Source of the DNA: Utricularia gibba
Taxonomy: Eukaryota; Streptophyta; Magnoliopsida; Lamiales; Lentibulariaceae
DNA length: 64,000 nucleotides
Assembly: GCA_002189035.1 (NCBI GenBank)
Contig: NEEC01000018.1
Location: forward strand, 1,302,001-1,366,000
Reading direction: 5' to 3'
The position numbers were made by a program, and so were the translations under genes. Below the pieces are notes generated by a model that saw only the letters and a program-made list of their open reading frames with translations, had not been told where the DNA came from and did no database searches. This document shows positions 35,501 through 50,555 of the stretch, piece by piece; positions within the stretch are counted from its first letter, which is position 1; every line of letters begins with the position of its first letter.

Positions 35501-36002
35501 TTTGGAACCAGATGGAATCTGGGAAACTTGAATCCAATCATCAATATACGCATACGCATTATTTTTTTGGTAATTTATGCATGAGAAATAATGAGAGGGT
35601 TCCAATGAATTGGTCAAATTTAAAAACAAATGTTGGGGGCCCCCACAAGGGAAGGTATAGTTTGTACAGCAGGCTCCAGAGAGTAATAATCCTGTGTGTT
35701 TCTTAGTATCCTGGTCCCGCATCCCAGCTGCATGGCATGGCATGGCATGGATAGATTCTGTTTTCAAATGGCTGGAAGTTGAACAGAAGGGTGTTTGAAA
35801 TTGTCGCCCCTGCTCCTGGTACTGACAAGATGCACCCGGGCGGGGCGGCCCAGCCGTGACGCAACCGGCTTGGCTTTATTCCTCTCATCCCTCATTTACA
35901 TTTGAGTCAGAGATCCGAACCGCCGGCTCACCGGTCCAGCTCGTCTGGTCTATTTTTCAAATGATGTGGATTCATGGATCGAATGGACTGGATTATTCAC
36001 TA
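32522..36002. other. BEL1-like gene leader and AT-rich intergenic region
   Basis: From 32522 to about 33010 lies the BEL1-like 5' leader (minus strand), probably with a leader intron, since CTGTCAC/CTTTCTTGAC-like boundaries appear near 32565-32700. GA-rich repeats occur at 32930. From 33050 to 36000 the DNA is AT-rich with short low-complexity frames. Several stretches resemble degraded DNA-transposon ends (GTTTGGAA words near 35100 and 35500). I see no gene. Confidence 0.5.
35731..35750 (+). repeat. CATGG pentanucleotide microsatellite
   Basis: Four perfect CATGG units in a row, followed by ATAGATTCTG. Confidence 0.9.
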
Positions 36003-36266
36003 TGTTTGGAATTCACAATATGTGATACTTCTAGGTATAGTAAATGTGTATCTATAGTAATTAAGTCTTATAAGTCATGTTTGGTAACTAGTATAAACAT
36101 TATGATGCATAATATGTATTTAATAATTAATATAAATTTATCTTCATACATTTTTTTTATTATAAGCATATATTTCTTTGCATGTTACATCTCAAATTTA
36201 TCTTGATATCATAAATAAATTTATACCAATATAATATATAACGATATAGCTACCAAACACGCCCGT
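36003..36266. mobile_element. MITE-like element with TGTTTGG ends
   Basis: The left side carries ATGTTTGGAATTCACAATATG. The right side ends GCTACCAAACACGCCCG, which on the other strand starts CGGGCGTGTTTGGTAGC. The interior is AT-rich and non-coding. The gggc/TGTTTGG terminal signature is typical of small non-autonomous plant DNA transposons. Borders and target-site duplications were not resolved. Confidence 0.4.
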
Positions 36267-36353
36267 AGTATCTTAAACTTAGGTCATTATTTTTTAATAG
36301 ATCGGATTATGGGTTAAATCTGTTTTGATCTATGAGTCGGATTCAAACCGGTC

Positions 36354-36770
36354 ATGAGTTCAACCGCCGACGTGTGTGTTGTGCGCTGCTCGCTAAAGAA
36401 ACAGGGAGGAGAAACTGCAGTACAAACTACATGCAACGCCGCTAGCGGCGGCAGAGCAGATTCCTTCCCATGGTTTGCGTGGATGGGGTTCGTTCAAACA
36501 GTAGCGCCGCCGCCGGGATCAGAAGAAGCCGACATATCTTCTCCACTATCCCAAGCAACACCCATCCCGTCACAGGGTAGTTATGCACCCTCCGGGTGGG
36601 CAATGGCTGCCGTAGACGTCGCAGCAACTGATTTTCCACATCAGAGGAACCGGGAAGAGGAAGATCAGTCTTTTTATGCATTAAAACACTGCACAGGCGT
36701 ACCCAGGGAGAGTGAGTTTATTACAAATTTGAAAACCAGATTCGAAAAATATGTAATCAATCCCTTGTAA
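36354..36770 (+). CDS. Hypothetical 138-residue ORF, unrecognised
   Basis: ATG 36354 opens a frame of 138 codons in a locally GC-richer island between AT-rich flanks. The translation (for example DSFPWFAWMGFVQTVAPPPG and SYAPSGWAMAAVDVAATDFP) is not low-complexity but matches no domain I know. The opposite strand is also open over 36442-36681, which weakens the case. No upstream TATA box or intron is evident. It could be a small lineage-specific gene, a gene relic, or chance. Confidence 0.2.
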   Translation: MSSTADVCVVRCSLKKQGGETAVQTTCNAASGGRADSFPWFAWMGFVQTVAPPPGSEEADISSPLSQATPIPSQGSYAPSGWAMAAVDVAATDFPHQRNREEEDQSFYALKHCTGVPRESEFITNLKTRFEKYVINPL

Positions 36771-37124
36771 GAATCATCATTCAACATTAGGAATTATAGT
36801 ACACATCCATTTTGTATGCAGAGGGGGTTCATGTGACCACTGGCTGCATTCTGTGATGGTGGGTGGATCGATGGCCACTGCTCTTGAATGCACATTTGAA
36901 GCCAGAGGGGACGTCTGCTTTCGCTTACAGCATTTATCCACAGTTCTTTTTATAAGAAAAAATGCCTGTTTCTCAGTCCTATCAAGGCTCCAATGGAACT
37001 AGCAGTAACGTATGTATCATATGCAGGAGTCAATTCAATCAATTCTCAGGTATTCCATTCATCAATATGTATTAAAAGCTTCGAGAAATTTACACGTAGC
37101 ACAGACAGAGAGGGGATAAAAACA
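36771..37124. other. Downstream flank of VHA-a
   Basis: Spacer plus the probable 3' UTR of the V-ATPase subunit a gene on the minus strand. Nothing else is seen. Confidence 0.5.
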
Positions 37125-40100
37125 TCACCTTGTCCGTGCTCTCAGTCTTCGTCGAGATCGAGTGAATGAGAATGGATAGAATTTATACCCGTCTCCCTCG
37201 TAAAACTTGTTCTGAAACTCTACCCAATGAAGCCTCAAGGCATGCAAGAAGGCGCTCAGTGTTTCCATCACCAAGAGCACTCCAACAGTGACACAGATGA
37301 ATACCACAATACCAACCACAAGGATAATTATGTTATTGTACCTGAAGAAATCAGGGAAGGAACTCACGCTTCAGTCGAGTATCTAGCAGATGGTGGTAAA
37401 AAAAAGTTTTGAAAGAAGCCATCAACTTACCCCCATGCGAGAAGAAGGACCTTCTCATAAAAGACACTGGACAACTCTGAGTGCGCAAGGCTGACAGAGA
37501 AGCAGAAGATTGGGGGATGAGAAGATAGAACACAGTGGAAACAGAAACGAGGGACGTCTCAACATGACAAAAAGCATGTACCTCAGCGCCCATAAACGAA
37601 GATAAGAAGCTGTATTCGAAACTGCCCCAAGCACAAATTCTATGGTGTGTATGAGTTGATGGACAAAGACTTCACTGAATTCAAACTCTTCATGACCATG
37701 GGAGTCATGATTTGCTTCTGACAGCAAAGAGCCATCTGTTTCTGGAACTGGCTCATATCCAGCTCCATGGTGTCTCTAATAATAGTGAAAACAAGTTGGA
37801 GAACCGACGGGCATGATAACAAACCGAAGATATCAAGCCAAACAAGAACATACATCATGTTGCATCTTCAAGAGGAAAGGCTTTGGAAGAAGCATCCATG
37901 GGACAGAAACAAGAGCCAACAGTAACAAGACAAGCTGCAGATGAGCAGCCAAAATGAGCCTCAGTTACAGATTTTCCATGAATTGGAAAAATCGTGCTCA
38001 ATGACTTTGATTAAGTAAATTTCCCAAATATAACGCTGATTACTCAACCTGAATTGTTCTCTGACCAGGAAAAAGTTGATTTTCACCAAGGTCATCAGTA
38101 GGACTGAGAAACATATAGATCATAACGTGGTATAAATCAGCCTGGGATCCAGTACACCACTTAAAAATGATGAGAACAGAAAGGTAGCCAAACAAACTGT
38201 TCAAGAATATCATCTGTGGAATAAACTGGAACCTGAGAATAGATTGGACAGCATGAGATTGAAATTCACCATAGTAACATAGTTACAAATGCTCAATAAC
38301 CATGGCAGTGTGCATCCAGGAGCAACTTAGATGCGGCAAGTAAACAGTGACAGTTTATCAACGATCAAGTAGCAGTAACTCACCAGACGTTCAATCTACT
38401 CTTGAAGAACAGTGCATTGAAATAGCTCAGTCTTATTCCCAGATTCATCTGGGCAACCCCAAGTAGGATGGACATTTTCATTTTTAATGAATTAAGGAAG
38501 GGTAGCTCACTGCGTGAGCCATGCCAAGCAGGGTCCACTCCAAAAGGATAAGTATGACGGGACTTGATAAGGCCAACAGTAGTAGCATCCCTTCAATAAG
38601 AATAGTTCACGATACACGAGGCACAATGAAACAAATAATGGATAAGGACATGCATACGCTGATGAGATACCTGCATTCTGGGTCACGACATACATATGCT
38701 GACCTACCGAATAATTCAAATGGCACAGAGAAAAACTCATTATAGATTAATCCTGTATAGATTGAGAAAAGCGCCATCAACATAATTACATAACGCCCAC
38801 CAAAAGTCATCTCCATAATGTCTCCAAGTTTCTGCAAAGCACAGAAACAATAAAGAATGGGAACAAGTCCAATAGGTCAGCACGATAATACACACCACTT
38901 CATTCATGGTTAGTGCACAGCACGCTTCCAATTTTATTCTGTCTCCAACTGAATACATGGTTCACTCTCAATCGGATATGGGCATGTGGATCACTGGATG
39001 GGGCAAAAGAGGCAAACATGACAACTTTCTAACAATATACTTGATGCAAAAGACAGGATGAGGATTTGATTACACACATTTACGTAGCAATTACAACCCA
39101 ACAGAAATATAGTACTTCAAATTACTTTTTAGGGTTTAAACAGTTTACCTGACCAAGATACTTTTTTTCTCTGACAATCAAAAACATTGTACAAAGTAGA
39201 AAGCATATCCCATGTCCCCAGTCTCCAAACATGACAGCAAAAAGAAATGGAAATGTAACTATGGTAAAAACACCAGGGTTTGCTTCTTGGTACTTGGAGA
39301 TCCTACCACATAGCCAAGAATAAGAAAACTCAATTTAAAGATATATCAAAGTTAAGTGTAACATAACCATTATCTATTGAAAGTACACTGGGCAAACAAG
39401 ATTACATCATGCTTTGAAGAGGAGTGGTGAAGCATTTTCGGAAAAAGTAGAAGAACCATAGCTTGGACAAGTTTTTTGGTGCTTGACATTTTAGTAAGCT
39501 AGTGCAATATGCTTCAAAATATGTTTTTAACAACAGTTTTTCTGGTGGTTGGTATATGCAGATGGTTCAACTAACAAATACTGTTTATCAAAACACCAGA
39601 GGTAATGGGTAAAAAATGCATGCACCACCTTGGGAAATAATATCAAATAATATTTGTGCTTGTACAAGGTAGGCGAAAAAACTCACCCATAAGCATCAAC
39701 AATCTCTTGGAAAGCTGAAGTGAATTTGTTTGTCTGAAAATATGTAGGTGGCATCTCACGGGTATGCAGCACTTGGAAAATAGCATCAACTTCTGAGTTG
39801 GAGTCATAAGTTGCCCGATGCAATGCGTCTTGAATCTGCAACCATATATTGTCAGTGTCCCAAGATCAACACACTGACAAACTGGCCTAACATCATCAAC
39901 GTATGGATTAACAAACGTTTATAGAAGGTAACTTTCATAAAGGGATAACATGAAACAGGAAGTAAATACCTTTTCTGTGGCAAAGACAGGACCCCAACCT
40001 TCCCCACTAGACAGTTTTAGGAGACATCAACACTAAGCATGTTGAGGGTATGATAAATGGCTTTCTCTTTCTTCACCTATATCACACATGACTGCTAAAA

Positions 40101-42499
40101 GTCAATAAAAAGAACTAAAAAGAACTTAAGAGTTAAGGAGCTCGATAAAAATTGCCATTCAGAAGACAGAACTAACAACAGACCAAAAGGTTCCAGTGAT
40201 CAAATTCCTTCTCAATAGTTTGTAATAAATTTCCACGGAGTGTGAGTCCTGCATCAATTGTAATCTTCAACTCTGACAGTTTGGCGTCAACCTATAAGTT
40301 AAAAGAAGATATTTTTCGCAAAATAATGTGGAGTAATTGCTGCCAAGAGGAAAAAAATTGGAAAAAACAAAGTATGGACAAAAATGTAGACTCTGACAAG
40401 CCAAACGAAAGGAACTATACAAGTGATAAAATAGCAGAGACAGGAATTCAATAGCGGATACCTCATTGATCAGTTGAGAATGCTTTTTTATATCCTCATC
40501 AAAAGGATAACGGTTAGCACCAAAAGCTTCGCAAATCTTGAGGATCTTATTTTTTGCCCGTTCTCCAGAAAAAAAAGCCAGAAAGATATTTTTTTCACCC
40601 TGCATCAACAGAACCAAAGATGAGCATTTTCATTGTCAAAAAATAAGTAGACTTCTGAAAAAAACACAACATCATGCAAATGAATTAAAACAACTCAAAA
40701 ACACATTGAGAAACTGCATTGAACCCACATTAATTGACCTGGAAAATGTTAATGAGTGAAGCAAAATTCTAAAAGAACACCTAGAAAATCACTAATCAGT
40801 TTGATATTGTGGAGTCACAAGTTAACATTATACAACAAAAGGATTCTGAACTCAAACCTTGGCACCGGATTATTAAAAACAGAAAACAAGATATAATAAG
40901 CATGCAAAAGACGTTCATCACTGGATGGATACGGGAAAAAGCATGTGGACTACCTTCTCCCCAGATACAGGGTCAATCACTGGGTCATCCACCTCAGACT
41001 GTTTCAGAAAAACATTTCCACGCGTAGCGCGAAATAAGATCCTCTCAAACGCTAAAGATCTACCCCGTGGAACAAGTCCTGTTATAAAGCCTAGCCTAAC
41101 TTGCTTTGTTAAGTCAACAAGTTTTTCCTGAGAGACAGAAGAGAATCAGCATCTAAACCAACAAGAAATGAAGTTAACAAATAGTCATATACCTGATCAG
41201 CTAACAATGGGGTTTCCAAAGACTCCTCACCAGATTGATATTCCCTCTGTTGCACCTCAGCACTTTTCATGGCTGATTCGAAAAAGCTACTAGCCTACAA
41301 GAAGTAAATCAGCACTAACATTAACACACAGTTTGCAGTGACCGAAAGGAGTTTAGTCATACCTTTTGTAGAACAAGCCTGTACTCCACAAGTTCATTAT
41401 AGGATCTTTGCAACTTCTCAGCATTTGCATTCATTTCAACAAGCTCAGACTCAAGGTCCCCAAGTTTGACCTGAAATAGCGAAGATCTAAGGTCTAATCA
41501 CAAGCCCCTAAATCAAGGCACATGCGTTTACTTCATGTACCTCAAGATCATCAATATTCGTTATGGAAGGGACCAAAGTCCCCTGAGAAGATTGCAGACT
41601 AGCTTTTGATATTTGGTCCCGAAAGAATCTTAATTTACGTGCCATTTCCCCACATCTCTTAATCTTCACAGGCAACCAAAAGAAGAGATAAAACTCCATT
41701 AAGTATATGGACAGAGAATTTAGGTTTTTATCCAACAAGTCATCACCCTCTAATAAAAATGGAACCATATAAAAGTCAAAGAGACCTAATACACTTTGTA
41801 CCAAAAACCACCAAACAAAAAATGCTGTGGTTACAGAAATAAAGCGACGCTGCCAATTATTGTGTCACTGACGCATCTCGTGGCAGAGGGCATGGTGTGT
41901 TACTAGCTCGCAAAAAGCTGTTAACCACGTTGCGTAGAAAATTCACCCACAAAATTGGACATAAATAACGCAATGTGAAACAAATAAAGAGTAATACCTG
42001 AACTGCATATGTTCCCTGGAATGGACTTTTATCGGCATTCAACTATTAAAAAAAACAAAAACAAAACCATGCACGTGTAAGGTCAAACAATGATGCTCAA
42101 CGGACTACCAATACTATGTTCCCTACAGCTAAAAGTACACCCTACGTATTCCCACTTCAATGAACTCAACAAACTAGCCCTACTCTTGATCCCCACCATA
42201 GTTAAAAGTAGACCCATAGCGGTAAAGAAAAAAGAAAAGATCTTTAAAAGCATAACTTCACATTCCTAAAGGGGCACTCGTATTCAGGAGAACAAAGCCA
42301 GATGACTCCACATAAAACCGAAGTCGATAAAAGTGAGCAAAAAGAAAAAACGAACATCTTTAAACTGGATAAGCCCGATATCACCAATGTAAGAAGTAGA
42401 AAGGTGAGCAGATTCAATAGGAATTATAAGCTGCACGAGCTGCATCGCCTCCGACCGCATCAGATCCATCGGTGGACAGCACACCCTCCGCTCCCCCAT
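37125..42499 (-). CDS. V-type H+-ATPase subunit a, tonoplast-type, with disrupted exon 9
   Basis: Subunit a forms the proton half-channels of the V-ATPase Vo sector. Eighteen exons are seen: 42499-42356, 42042-41998, 41663-41541, 41470-41363, 41294-41193, 41127-40954, 40599-40462, 40291-40184, 40076-39970, 39835-39687, 39302-39149, 38831-38671, 38590-38384, 38232-38049, 37934-37854, 37775-37582, 37490-37431 and 37341-37125. The start [20 protein letters not shown] and [20 protein letters not shown] match Arabidopsis VHA-a2/a3 rather than a1. Membrane signatures include [37 protein letters not shown] and [14 protein letters not shown]; the essential Arg of ALRLHW is present. Exon 9 carries an in-frame TAA (40019-40017) and is 107 bases where its flanking phases require 108, so a base is missing near 40000-40005. 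The C-terminus also shifts: [12 protein letters not shown] replaces an expected acidic tail. It is either a decaying paralogue or hit by sequence errors. Confidence 0.9.
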
Positions 42500-43804
42500 T
42501 CTCCGACGCCGGAGTTGGACCAACCCGGTTCCTCCTCGGGAAAAAAGATATCGAATTCGACCGAATTTATGCTTCCCCTAGAGGAGCAACGGTATCAACG
42601 GAACCGATCAACACACAGCTGTCCGTGAGAGCACAAATTAGACGGGAACCGTCGTCGCCTATGCAGATGATCAACCGTTTTTCACCGGATTCCGTCCGTG
42701 AGGCACACGTGCCTTTCAGCTCCAGCCCAATCCATTTTCGAGTCCATGGGCCTATCGAAGACCAAATTCTATTGAGATGGCACCATAATAAACATGCATT
42801 GAGCCGGCCCATAATATGCGACCCGAGCGGATGCACTGCCGGTCCACCGCCCCCTTTTTTGCATTATAAATTTAAATATATAATCATTTTGAAACGAAAT
42901 TTAAATTCAATACTAATTAAATGTATTTTCACAAGAATATAATAATATTTTTTGAATATAAGGCAATATCAATTATTTAGAGGATGTTTAATAGTTGAGT
43001 ATAGAATATTTATATCCAAATTTACACATATACCAATAATTAATTAATTAATTCATATATACTAATTTTGTATAAATACATAGATACTGATGGGGTTTAA
43101 ATCGGATTGGGATAATCGGTTTCTAAAAAGTAGCTAAAAGGTGTTCTGATATTCTTGTGTCAGACTACATACCGAGAACTTTTAGAGTTTGTCAGCGTCA
43201 CCCATTTTAGATAGATTGGAAAGTAGTCGAATTACGATAATGACAGAACGGTCGACGGTTATTTGAAAGCAGAATCACAGTATGTATGACAGGTGCAGAA
43301 ATCAACTAACATTTATAGAATTCAGAATTCGATCAGATCAAGGTACCTTATAAATATAGTAAACCTCGAAGAAGAAGGAATTCGATTCTAAAACCTCCAA
43401 TTTGTATTTTCTCCTCAACTCCATCTAGTGAAGAGATTTTTCCGACGAGTTCCGATAATTCTGTGAATTTTCTGTTTTTCAATGGTTTCCACATTAAAAT
43501 TTCTGACACTTTATTTCCGTTAACAGCCTCATTTCACGCATAACACCTAAATCTTAATCGGATACAACCCACTTGGCCGCATCCCCAACCCGAAATTTAT
43601 ATTAGTTTATATTACTCATATATTCAAATTTATATTTTCAAATATCAAATATTATATACAATTCAGTATATCATTATATTCAATTACAACATACTCATTT
43701 TCGGATATTAAGATTGAATTTTGTTGTCACCATTTTTCCCTTTAAAAAAAAAAACTTCAACCACAAAAATCAAAGTATACACGTAATATGGCGAAGATGA
43801 TGGA
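42500..43804. other. Divergent intergenic region, VHA-a to XK-1
   Basis: The two genes are head to head, 1.3 kb apart. From 42500 to 42850 lies the VHA-a leader and promoter. The middle is AT-rich. From 43080 to 43490 there is a solo-LTR-like or promoter-like stretch: it starts TGATGGGG, has CTTATAAATATAG at about 43348, and ends TTTTTCA. A TATA box there could also serve XK-1. No other ORF is supported. Confidence 0.4.
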
Positions 43805-46044
<2,240 letters not shown>

Positions 46045-49000
46045 GACTTATTCTTGTTTTATTAATTTTTTAAATTAATTTAGAAATTATTGAATTTATT
46101 AAATATCTATTTTATAAATTAAATAAGAGATTAATTAAAAAAATTATACTATTTAATTTTTATTTATTATAAAAATATATTCATACTATAACATTAAATT
46201 ATATAATAATAATATATATTAAATTTTACAATATATATTTTAGTATATTAAATTGTATAATATAATTTTATATTATCTTATAAAACAGTTATCCAATCTA
46301 AAATTGATTCTATTCACATAATTTTAAAATTGATTCTATTTTACATAATGTTAAGCACAAATTCAAATCATTTTTCAAAAAGAGAAATATATTAAAAATT
46401 TTATTCATTTTAACATTTTTTTCGAATAAAAACGAAAAAAATGTAAAACGATAAGAATTTGCCCAAAACGGCACATAAGCTAGTGGGCCCGTGAGAGGTA
46501 AGTCCGGGTCTGGACCAGGCCAACCGGACAGCTCCCCGTTCAACGAACGCGTTCATGCATTAAACAAATGATTTATTACACCTTCTCAGGGATGCGGACA
46601 CCGCCTTTAAGAAGCTTGATGGTGTACAATTCTATCAAGCGAGGCGCCTCCTGCGGTACGGGACACCTACACCCTCCACGTCATCGCTCTATTGGGTCGA
46701 TAGGGGCTGTCCATTAATATTGGCATTAATGAGGGGCGACTTTGCAAATATTAATTACTAGTTACTCTTATTGTAAGAACGTAGGCGTAAGAAAAAGAGG
46801 ATTCCCATGCGGGGAAGACTTTCGCGCTATGAAAAAAAAAGAAATAGGTTGAGAATCGGGACGATGACCCTGGAAGCATTGCCGCTAATTCAGGGAATAA
46901 AAAAATCTTTTTATTTTTAAAAAATTAAAAGTAGGCGATTTTCCACCAAATTCGTCTACGAGACTAGTGAATAAAAAACAAATACCGTCTAAAAACGGTG
47001 CACTTGACTCTGTCCTAAAAAATTTCGAAAGATTTTGAATTTTTCAAAACTGAATAATTGTGAAATTTTTTTTTGAATTAAATTCAAAATTCAAACATGA
47101 ATGTCATCGGATCCTTAATTTAGACATGAATTTACGTCATGACTCATCCGTAGTATCAAATATATAAAGATTTTGATGTTTTAATTTATTTGATATTAAA
47201 TATAATTAATATTGATTCATATAATGATATTACTAAAATATAATTTTTTCACTATATCTACAAAATTAGAAAGAATTTTTACATATATTGATAATAAACA
47301 AACAAATGATGTACTATTTTAAGGAAAAAGACTATATAATAAAAGCATGATATTATCTGATTTATCATGAAATTTATTCGATTTACCTAAAAATGATATG
47401 TTCTTTATTGTTATTAATTGAAAAGGGTAATAAAAAAGGTCATTTTAAAATTAGTCACTATCACCCATTTTTTCACATAATTAGAAAAAGAAAATTGCAC
47501 ATAAGATAATCATTTTTTTCACACAATGTCTAACATATGTTTAATTTTCTATTTAATCGTAAGAAAACGGTATTTTTTTAGGAAAAAATTAAAATGAATT
47601 TCTTGAAGCTAGGGTGTTAGGATTCCACCTTTCTTGCCCGTCATCTTCTTGATTCAATTCAACAGATCCATCTTCATTTATGAAGCAGAGAATCCAAATC
47701 CAAACTATTGTACCACAACACTTCAAGGTAAACATATTATATAATTAAATCCATTTTTTAGGTAATTTATTAATATTAAAATATGGTAACTTATTTAAAA
47801 AACGATAAAATTATTAAAAAAATATCTTTATCAATATAGGTATATTTGGAAATCTAAAAAAGTGTAATAAATACAAATTAAGCCTTTTTGTCAAATTCTC
47901 CCCTCACACATGTCATATAATCTACAATTTCATTTTCAAACATCAAGACCTATATTTTTATAGCCCTTGTTGCCTTCTCATAGAAAAAAAAATCAAATTA
48001 TAGCCAAATTGAAATGACTATACAATTGGAAGTATTTAGAAAACTAGTCATTTTATCGAATAAAATGATCATTTTTATTATTAGTTTTTATTTAACATAT
48101 AAGAGAACAATTTGGTTACTTAATTTACTTGATATTATCACATAATGCAACATGTGGTGACACGATCCATCCATGATATTGTGTAAAAAAAAGAACAAGA
48201 AATTATTATAGCAACGTTTGGAATCCGTATACTTAATTTTATTCTGATAAAATTATTTTTGACTTCTAAACATATATCAAATTATATTTTATGAGAATTA
48301 ATTTTTTAGAATAACTTAAATTTAATGATAAGTATGAGATGATAGATTTTTTATGAGAATCCATTTTAAGAAATGATTATAAGATTAAAATTATAATTAT
48401 AACTATTTTTTATAATGATTTATTTTTTAAATTATGATTAAAATATTAATATATTTAAATTAAAATAATAACATAAATTATAATTCAAAAAGCCTATAAT
48501 ATTTTTTTAATACCAATGATATATATAAAACATAATTTTTAAAGAAAATATGATGATTAATAAATATATCATTTAATTATTATAATCAATTCGCATTTTT
48601 TTTACATTTGAAACATTAATTTTATTTTGTAATAATATTTCTAAAAATTACTTCTGAATATATATTAAATTTATTTCTGTTATAATTATCGATTCTAATA
48701 AAATCAATTATGTAAATAGACAGGTATTTATAAAAATTGACAACTCAAAGTCTTGTTGGTTTAAAAAATAAGCTTCCACAAATTTCTATTTCAATACAAG
48801 GACAGAATATTATTATTAAAAAATGATTATTTTTCACACGTACAGAAAAGTAAGGATGACTATTCTTTAGAAATCAGCGATGGGTAAAGATGAGTGGTTC
48901 CATGTTTGTGTGCCACAGGTGGAAAGACCCGATTTTGATTAGTGGGTTTGCACGACGACTAAGTAAAGAGGAAGATGAGAAAAGTTAAAGGAGACGACTA

Positions 49001-49208
49001 GTCACCGGCCATCTGTTTCGGCCACAGAAGAAGAGCTCCCCGCACCCTCGCCCGTCGTTTAAATATTCAGAGGTAACTTTCTTGACAAAGGTATTATGTA
49101 ATAATATTTATTGCGGTTTGCTGGTTTTTATGGGAAGGTGGGTGTTTGAAAGGGATGCGGATGAGAGATTTAGCATTTTGTGTGTAGTAAAGTTGGTGAT
49201 TTCTGGGT
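46045..49208. other. AT-rich intergenic region, XK-1 to GATA gene
   Basis: About 3.1 kb with no supported gene. The XK-1 3' UTR covers the first part. The interval 46560-46880 is less AT-rich but has no ORF. From 46900 to 48850 the DNA is extremely AT-rich. A TTTGGAATCCG word near 48214 resembles the ends of the small elements elsewhere but lacks a clear partner. From 48880 on lies the GATA gene's promoter and leader. Confidence 0.5.
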
Positions 49209-50285
49209 ATGGAGTGCACGGAGGCAAGAGCGCTGAAGCACAGTTTCTTGTCACAAATGGCTTCTTCCCAGATGCTCTGCGATGACGACGTTTGGCGCTT
49301 CAACGCAGCTGCTGCGCCGGAGGATTTCCCGGTAGAGGACCTTCTTAACCTGGATTTCTCTGATAAGGAGTTTCAGGACTGTGGGGGGGCTTTTGAGGAG
49401 GATGAAGAGGGGTTCAGCAAGTTGGGGAATAAGAATTCTTCCTCCGCTTTCTCCGGCGGCGCCGACGACTTTGACAGTCTCTCCACCGGGAACCTCGCCG
49501 TTGAGGTAAGTGTTATCTAACCTGATGTTTAGGTCGTGGGGAGGATGAAAGAGATTTTTTTTTTTACTGAGCCGATGATTAATTTTTCCCCCGGAGATTT
49601 CTCAAGCTTTGGCCTTTGGTGGGTGATTCTTTTTCAGGTTGAAGGGTTGGAGAGTCTAGAGTGGCTATCTCAATTCGTGGATGATTCCACGGCGGAGCCG
49701 CCGTCGTTGTGGCCGATTGGAAGTTCAACGGCGAAAGCTACCACATGCGGCGGCGCGTTAACTAACGCGCCATCTCAGGACAACCGGGCCACGTTCTACC
49801 CTACGCCGGTTCCCCGGAAAAGACGGAACAAACGGCAGAGATCAAGCGGGCTCCGTTGGTCTTCCGTGTCGCCGCCCTTGAGCTCCGTTGACTCTACATC
49901 GGCTGCATCATCGTCTTCCCACGGGTCATCCTCACTTCCGACCTTGGTTTTCACCTACATACCTCACGACCCCGACTGGTTTTCCAGCATAGAAAAACCG
50001 CCTCCCGCAAAAAAGCCGAAGAGAAAACCGGAGAACGAAAACGGCGCCGTACCCGGGCGGCGGTGTACCCACTGCCAGGTCCAGAAGACACCCCAGTGGA
50101 GAACCGGACCGCTGGGTCCTAAAACTCTCTGCAACGCTTGCGGCGTCCGGTTCAAGTCCGGTCGGCTCTTCCCCGAGTACAGACCGGCCTGTAGCCCAAC
50201 ATTTTCGCAGGCAGTGCACTCGAATAGTCACCGGAAAGTTTTGGAGATGCGGCGGGTCAAGGAGATGACGGCGGCCGAGTTTTAG
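49209..50285 (+). CDS. Class-A GATA transcription factor
   Basis: Exons 49209-49505 and 49638-50285 give 314 residues. The GATA zinc finger is [20 protein letters not shown] followed by [21 protein letters not shown]. Cysteines at 242, 245, 264 and 267 make the plant C-x2-C-x18-C-x2-C finger. Acidic segments precede it ([31 protein letters not shown]), typical of class-A members such as GATA5, 6, 7 and 12, and a basic stretch ([16 protein letters not shown]) probably directs nuclear import. The tail has the class-A end [13 protein letters not shown]-like block. ATG 49209 begins [15 protein letters not shown], the usual start of this group. These factors bind WGATAR sites; specific targets are unknown. 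Confidence 0.95.
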
Positions 50286-50555
50286 AGGGAAGTTGTTACA
50301 GCGGACCGGGTTCCGCATTAAATTAGTCACTTTCAGGGATAGTTCTACTCCAGTTAAGGACCTTAAAGCTACACCATAAATGTTTTCCTTTTTCTTAGAC
50401 TAACTTAATACCCCCCACCCTTTTATAAAACAAAACCAAAACAAAAAACAAAAAACAGAAAAAAGAAAAAAAGTAATGCTCTTCCTTCAAAATACCTTCT
50501 CAAAACATTCATTTTCTTTGTTTATGTATTCAAATGAATACGCGTGTAAAAACTT
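50286..50555. other. GATA gene 3' UTR
   Basis: The GATA 3' UTR and an A-rich tract (ACAAAACCAAAACAAAAAAC). No gene is seen. Confidence 0.5.

Noticed and set aside
39950-40076. Rescue of VHA-a by an alternative donor (GAT/GTCTCC) that skips the damaged part of exon 9
   Set aside because: It would be in frame, but the donor is weak and the skipped residues are strongly conserved. Not supported without transcripts.
42302-42942. Plus-strand frames opposite VHA-a exon 1 and its leader
   Set aside because: They overlap a well-supported exon and its promoter and carry no motif.
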